DNA of 64,000 nt from Solimonas aquatica. GTDB lineage: Bacteria > Pseudomonadota > Gammaproteobacteria > Nevskiales > Nevskiaceae. The notes below the pieces were generated by a model. That model searched no databases and was not told where the DNA came from. It saw nothing but the letters and a program-made list of their open reading frames with translations. Both the position numbers and the translations under genes were made by a program. This document shows, one piece after another, positions 62,969 through 64,000 of the stretch (its first letter is position 1; the number at the start of each line of letters is the position of its first letter). The stretch spans positions 372,001 to 436,000 of the forward strand of contig NZ_FOFS01000001.1 in NCBI RefSeq assembly GCF_900111015.1, given 5' to 3'.

Positions 62969-64000
62969 AACCTGCCGCAGTCCGGCCACCATGCTGCTGC
63001 TCGCCGCCAGCCTGCTGCTGGGCGGCGTGGCGCAGGCAGCGGAACGGTATCCGGCCTATCAGCATCACGTGAAGCTCACGCCGGAGAATTCCGTCATCGG
63101 CAATTTTCCGCAGGACAAGCAGCCCATCCTCACCGTGAAACCCGGTGCCGTGGTACGCATCGACGGCGGTGGCGGCAATCGCTGGTCGGAGCAACAGGAC
63201 GCCTTCGCCTGGATCGCCGAAAACCACATCAAGCTCGATGCCGATGAGACCGAGGCGCTGCGCGAGATTGCACGCGTGGTGAAGGAAACCCCGCGCCAGG
63301 GCGAGATCAAGAGCGGCCATCTGCTGGTAGGCCCCATCGCGGTCGAGGGCGCAATGCCCGGCGACACCCTGGAGGTGCGCATCCTGGCCGTGCGGCCGCG
63401 CATCCCTTATGGCACGGTCGGCGGTCGTCCCGGTCGCGGCGGCATTCCCGATGACGTGAAAGAGCCTTTCAACTACGTGGTCGGTTTTGATCCCAAGCGC
63501 AGCACCGGCTATTTCAAACCCGGCATCGAAGTGCCGCTGGCGCCGTTCATGGGCGTGATGGGCGTGTTGCCGGCGAGCGACGAAGGCCCCAACCGCCGCA
63601 GCGGGCCGCCGGGTCTGTTCGGCGGCAACCTCGACTGCAAGGAACTGGTGGCCGGCACCTCGCTGTATCTTCCGGTCTTTCATCCCGGCGGTCTGTTCTA
63701 CACCGGCGATGCGCACGCCGCGCAGGGCGATGGCGAGGTCACGGTCAACGCCATCGAAACCGCCAACACCGCGGTGCTGCAGTTCGTCCTGCACAAGAAC
63801 ACCGGCCTGACCGTGCCGCGTGCGGAAACGCCCACGCACTGGATCACCTTCGGCCTGGACGAGGATCTGGATCAGGCGATGATGATGGCAATCCGGCAGA
63901 CCAATCAGTTTCTCGCCGAGAAGAAAGCACTGGGCTTCAGCGAAGCCTTCGCGCTGTCCAGCATCGGTATCGACTTTCACGTGACGCAGGTGGTGGACGG
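62958..64000 (+). CDS. Exported acetamidase/formamidase-family protein, 3' end outside window
   Basis: The frame runs off the right edge after 347 codons. A signal peptide (MLLLAASLLLGGVAQAA) precedes an FmdA/AmdA domain (PF03069): VIGNFPQDKQPILTV, GHLLVGPIAVEGAMPGD, GNLDCKELVAGTSLYLPVFHPGG and GDAHAAQGDGEV, the last two being the family's active-site blocks. Members hydrolyse formamide, acetamide or small amides to ammonia. Unlike most relatives it is exported. The ATG at 62958 overlaps the preceding gene by 11 bp (ATGAGTACTGA). Confidence 0.9.
   Translation, partial: MSTETCRSPATMLLLAASLLLGGVAQAAERYPAYQHHVKLTPENSVIGNFPQDKQPILTVKPGAVVRIDGGGGNRWSEQQDAFAWIAENHIKLDADETEALREIARVVKETPRQGEIKSGHLLVGPIAVEGAMPGDTLEVRILAVRPRIPYGTVGGRPGRGGIPDDVKEPFNYVVGFDPKRSTGYFKPGIEVPLAPFMGVMGVLPASDEGPNRRSGPPGLFGGNLDCKELVAGTSLYLPVFHPGGLFYTGDAHAAQGDGEVTVNAIETANTAVLQFVLHKNTGLTVPRAETPTHWITFGLDEDLDQAMMMAIRQTNQFLAEKKALGFSEAFALSSIGIDFHVTQVVD

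Overview
The window is high-GC, densely coded proteobacterial DNA, probably a beta- or gammaproteobacterium; the genus cannot be fixed from sequence alone. It has three blocks joined by a short scar. No rRNA, tRNA, CRISPR array, prophage or intact transposon was recognised.

Block 1 (1-21,340) is a polycyclic aromatic catabolic cluster. A long minus-strand operon (21,233 down to 7,316) carries an envelope module (YCF48-like protein, RND permease, DUF1302, DUF1329) followed by hydratase-aldolase, LigA, LigB, 2-hydroxychromene-2-carboxylate isomerase, naphthalene-dioxygenase-type alpha and beta subunits, cis-dihydrodiol dehydrogenase, GST and an FAH-family hydrolase. The order aldolase, extradiol enzyme, isomerase, alpha, beta, dihydrodiol dehydrogenase is that of phn-type phenanthrene/naphthalene operons. 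Plus-strand genes supply the Rieske ferredoxin, aldehyde dehydrogenase and a ferredoxin reductase, plus a CoA-transferase/HMG-CoA-lyase pair; a second reductase runs off the left edge. A NahR-like LysR regulator sits in the middle, and ATTCA-N6-TGAT-like boxes lie in the three promoter regions of the cluster.

Scar (21,570-23,034): the front of a TonB receptor gene is fused to a decayed UvrA tail, next to the 3' end of an IS3-family transposase, beside a DUF4142 gene that lost its 3' end.

Block 2 (23,034-55,122) is a stress/persistence island: small envelope and four-helix proteins (DUF4142, PRC-barrel, YqjE/YqjD-like, DUF1328, DUF2383, hemerythrin), a P-type ATPase, glgC-treZ-treY, the ybhN/ybhP/clsB lipid set, a glycosyltransferase, several two-component proteins, an extra rpoN with a good sigma-54 promoter of its own, and two sigma-54 activators, one in a glrK-qseG-glrR-like operon. 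Its content recalls the Pseudomonas aeruginosa PA2134-PA2190 region.

Block 3 (55,210-64,000, runs off the right edge) is a cluster of exported amide hydrolases: two amidase-signature enzymes, a histidine-rich multispan membrane protein, two asparaginase-fold proteins lacking canonical catalytic residues, and an acetamidase/formamidase. It is the best candidate here for an undescribed system.
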